Shown: positions 11,838-13,264 of the stretch, in pieces
How the letters are laid out: each line of letters begins with the position of its first letter
How positions within the stretch are numbered: position 1 is the first letter of the stretch
Assembly (NCBI GenBank): GCA_017449925.1
Contig: JAFSYO010000179.1
Coordinates: forward strand, 1 to 13,264
DNA: 13,264 nucleotides
From: Stomatobaculum sp.
Lineage (GTDB): Bacteria > Bacillota_A > Clostridia > Lachnospirales > Lachnospiraceae
Reading direction: 5' to 3'
The notes under the pieces: model-generated
The model's database searches: none
What the model was told of the DNA's origin: nothing
What the model saw: the letters and a program-made list of their open reading frames with translations, nothing else
Program-made: the position numbers and the translations under genes

Positions 11838-12488
11838 ATGAAATATGTATGTCAGGTCTGCGGATACGTCTACGATGAAGCAGCCGAAGGCGTACCCTTC
11901 GATCAGCTGCCGGAGGACTGGAAATGTCCCTGGTGCAAAGCACCGAAGACACAGTTCAAGCCCGAACAGCCCGAGGCTCCCGCGGAAGAAGCAGCAGGTG
12001 CCGGCGAAGCTGGAGACAGCATCGAAGAAGCCGGAGATCTGAAGAAACTGTCCCCGGGACAGCTGGCGGCGCTGTGCACCAATCTGGCCCGCGGCTGCGA
12101 AAAGCAGTACAAACAGGAGGAATCTCAGCTGTTCGCAGAGCTGGCGGCATATTTCACCACTGCCGTCCCGCCGGCTGAAGATGCGTCCGTGGAAGGACTG
12201 GCGAAGCAGCTTACGGAGGAGATCGCTTCTTATCCGTCTACCCGCGCCGCTGCAGACGGAGCCGGCGACCGGGGCGCTGCCAGGGCTCTGGTCTGGGGAG
12301 AAAAAGTCTCCCGGATGCTTTCCTCCCTGGTGAGCCGTTACCTGGAGGAAGGCGAGGCAATGCTGGAAGGCACAGAAATCTGGATCTGCACGGTCTGCGG
12401 ATTCATTTACATCGGCGACACTCCGCCGGAGCTCTGCCCTGTCTGCAAGGTTCCATCCTGGAAGTTTGAGAAGATCGAGGGGAGGTAA
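11838..12488 (+). CDS. Double-rubredoxin protein with a His-free helical middle domain
   Basis: This is a 216-aa cytoplasmic electron carrier. The N-terminal rubredoxin has C5-x2-C8 and C30-x2-C33 ([11 protein letters not shown]), with the loop between the pairs shortened compared with classical rubredoxin. An acidic Ala/Glu/Pro linker (42-66) follows. A helical region (about 70-175) comes next, where rubrerythrins carry their diiron centre. The C-terminus is a rubrerythrin-type rubredoxin, C184-x2-C187 and C200-x2-C203 ([10 protein letters not shown]). The whole protein has no histidine, so the ExxH diiron ligands of rubrerythrin are absent and peroxidase activity of that type is not expected. 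The ribosome site is AAAGGAGGT, 7 nt before the ATG. A ferredoxin gene follows after 3 nt. I infer an electron-transfer or redox-sensing role. Confidence 0.9.
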   Translation: MKYVCQVCGYVYDEAAEGVPFDQLPEDWKCPWCKAPKTQFKPEQPEAPAEEAAGAGEAGDSIEEAGDLKKLSPGQLAALCTNLARGCEKQYKQEESQLFAELAAYFTTAVPPAEDASVEGLAKQLTEEIASYPSTRAAADGAGDRGAARALVWGEKVSRMLSSLVSRYLEEGEAMLEGTEIWICTVCGFIYIGDTPPELCPVCKVPSWKFEKIEGR

Positions 12489-12491
12489 AAC

Positions 12492-12986
12492 ATGGAAAAA
12501 TATGCTGTCAGAAATCTCCGGCTCTGTACCAAAGACTGTCTGTGCCTGTTCGTATGTCCCACGGGCGCCACGGATACAGAGAACAGTATCATTGATGTCG
12601 AGAAATGCATCGGCTGCGGCGCCTGCGCGGAAGCATGTCCCAGCAACGCCATCAGCCTCGTTCCCACCATCTATCCCACCCCTGAGCCGAAAGCGGATAC
12701 TGTGGTCGCGGCTATGAACCGCCTGTCTTCGAAAAAGGCCGCGGAGGAAGCCGCCGCAAGACAGATCGCGGAGACCACGGACAAGAACGGTCTGTACCGG
12801 CTGATGAAGGCCGCCGAAAAGTCCATCCGTCTTTCCAACGCGGACGTGCTTCGGGAGTCCGGCTATCTTCTGCCCCAGGGCGATGAAGCCACTGAGCTGC
12901 TGAAAGACTGGCTCTGGAACCCTCCGTCGGCGGATTTCCCGGTGGAGACTGCCAGGAAACTCGCGGAGCTGCTGGGTATCGGATAA
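12492..12986 (+). CDS. Ferredoxin-like protein with one atypical 4Fe-4S motif and a helical C-terminal domain
   Basis: This 164-aa protein has two N-terminal cluster motifs. The second is canonical, C39-x2-C42-x2-C45-x3-C49-P. The first is C12-x3-C16-x1-C18-x3-C22-P: the overall span is normal but the second Cys is shifted by one residue, so the geometry is unusual. A region of about 90 residues after position 70 is mainly helical (Ala/Glu/Lys-rich) and not recognised. It ends with VETARKLAELLGIG. It starts 3 nt after the rubredoxin stop with GGGGAGGT 5 nt before the ATG, so the two are cotranscribed and probably partners: ferredoxin to rubredoxin transfer, or a sensor pair. No membrane segment is seen. 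Confidence 0.88.
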   Translation: MEKYAVRNLRLCTKDCLCLFVCPTGATDTENSIIDVEKCIGCGACAEACPSNAISLVPTIYPTPEPKADTVVAAMNRLSSKKAAEEAAARQIAETTDKNGLYRLMKAAEKSIRLSNADVLRESGYLLPQGDEATELLKDWLWNPPSADFPVETARKLAELLGIG

Positions 12987-13004
12987 GGTTCCGGATAAGT
13001 CAGG

Positions 13005-13210
13005 ACCACCGGCTTAGCCGGTGGCCTGCTCCACCCCTATAAGGGGTTGTTACCTGCAAGCGCCCGGAAGGCGCACTGAAGGTCTGCCTGCTGCACCACT
13101 GTCACAGCTGCCCTCCTCGCGGAGGGCTTTTTCAGTGCTCCCTTATTCCGGCTCAGCCCCAAAAGGGGCTTGCTGGTTTGCTTTGTTTTCCTACTGCCAC
13201 TCCAAGTGGC
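13005..13210. other. Dense hairpin array, possible structured RNA or IS200/IS605-type element end
   Basis: Six hairpins lie in about 205 bp: 13006-13024 (8-bp stem, TTA loop), 13033-13047 (6 bp), 13060-13074 (5 bp), 13110-13127 (7 bp, then TTTTT), 13155-13170 (6 bp, AAAA loop) and 13196-13210 (6 bp). A long-range pair, GCACTGAA (13073-13080) with TTCAGTGC (13131-13138), encloses the fourth. The array ends directly at the stop of a minus-strand gene. This density points to a folded RNA or to single-strand transposition ends. No open frame is credible here. Confidence 0.5.
13110..13132 (+). terminator. Rho-independent terminator downstream of the ferredoxin gene
   Basis: GCCCTCC-TCGC-GGAGGGC followed by TTTTT on the plus strand. 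It is about 125 bp after the ferredoxin stop and the only hairpin of the array with a clear T-run, so it probably ends the rubredoxin-ferredoxin transcript. Confidence 0.75.
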
Positions 13211-13264
13211 TCATTTCTTGTTTTTCTTCACCGGCTCACCCGTGAACGGGTCGATATACTCTAC
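13211..13264 (-). CDS. C-terminal 17 codons of a minus-strand gene, possibly IS200/IS605 TnpA
   Basis: The frame reads VEYIDPFTGEPVKKNKK and a TGA, and is still open at the window edge. A Y-x-DPF-x-G end followed by a Lys-rich tail resembles what I recall of the C-termini of IS200/IS605-family TnpA (Y1 HUH transposases) in Firmicutes. The hairpin-rich DNA right behind it fits that family. With 17 residues this is a tentative assignment; any other protein with a basic tail is possible. Confidence 0.4.
   Translation of the reverse strand, partial: VEYIDPFTGEPVKKNKK

Overview
The window looks like chromosome from an anaerobic, moderately GC-rich member of the Clostridia (Firmicutes). The signs are strong AGGAGG-type ribosome binding sites, an asrABC anaerobic sulfite reductase operon, rubredoxin and ferredoxin genes, an M16C lipoprotein peptidase, and an integrative element with a RepA_N-type replication module. 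The genus cannot be told from the sequence.

Region 1 (1-3365, all minus strand) is one end of an integrative element, probably an ICE or integrated plasmid. In transcription order it holds two small Cys-rich proteins, a RepA_N/DUF6017 replication initiator, ParA, and ParB (cut by the window edge). Three observations stand out. repA carries what looks like its own origin inside the coding sequence: three full 23-bp iterons, two perfect DnaA boxes and an AT-rich stretch. Its conserved C-terminal 56 codons are separated by one in-frame amber codon. parB contains a perfect 13+13 bp palindrome that could be its centromere. The non-coding end (about 2892-3365) has ten TTAGC/GCTAA motifs in 273 bp, as expected of recombinase arm sites.

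Region 2 (3366-4020) is the integration hotspot. An intact tRNA-Arg(CCU) is followed, going into its 5' flank, by two more perfect 40-bp copies of its 5' half and anticodon loop, spaced about 260 bp apart in diverged DNA. The best tRNA promoter sits 12-20 bp upstream of the outermost half-copy, not of the intact gene. This suggests repeated integration or partial duplication at the locus.

Region 3 (4020-7373, minus) is a short DUF454-like membrane protein, then a strong terminator and the asrABC operon for dissimilatory or detoxifying sulfite reduction, with a structured leader. Region 4 (7374-10535, minus) is a large lipid-anchored M16C zinc peptidase with a 21-bp tandem-repeat linker.

Region 5 (10536-12986, plus) is divergent from the peptidase. 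It holds a D-2-hydroxyacid dehydrogenase, then a two-gene unit: a protein with a rubredoxin at each end and a His-free helical middle, and a two-cluster ferredoxin with an odd first Cys motif. These two probably form an electron-transfer pair. Region 6 (13005-13264) is a dense series of hairpins ending at the last 17 codons of a minus-strand gene that runs out of the window. It may be the end of an IS200/IS605-type element, but that identification is tentative.
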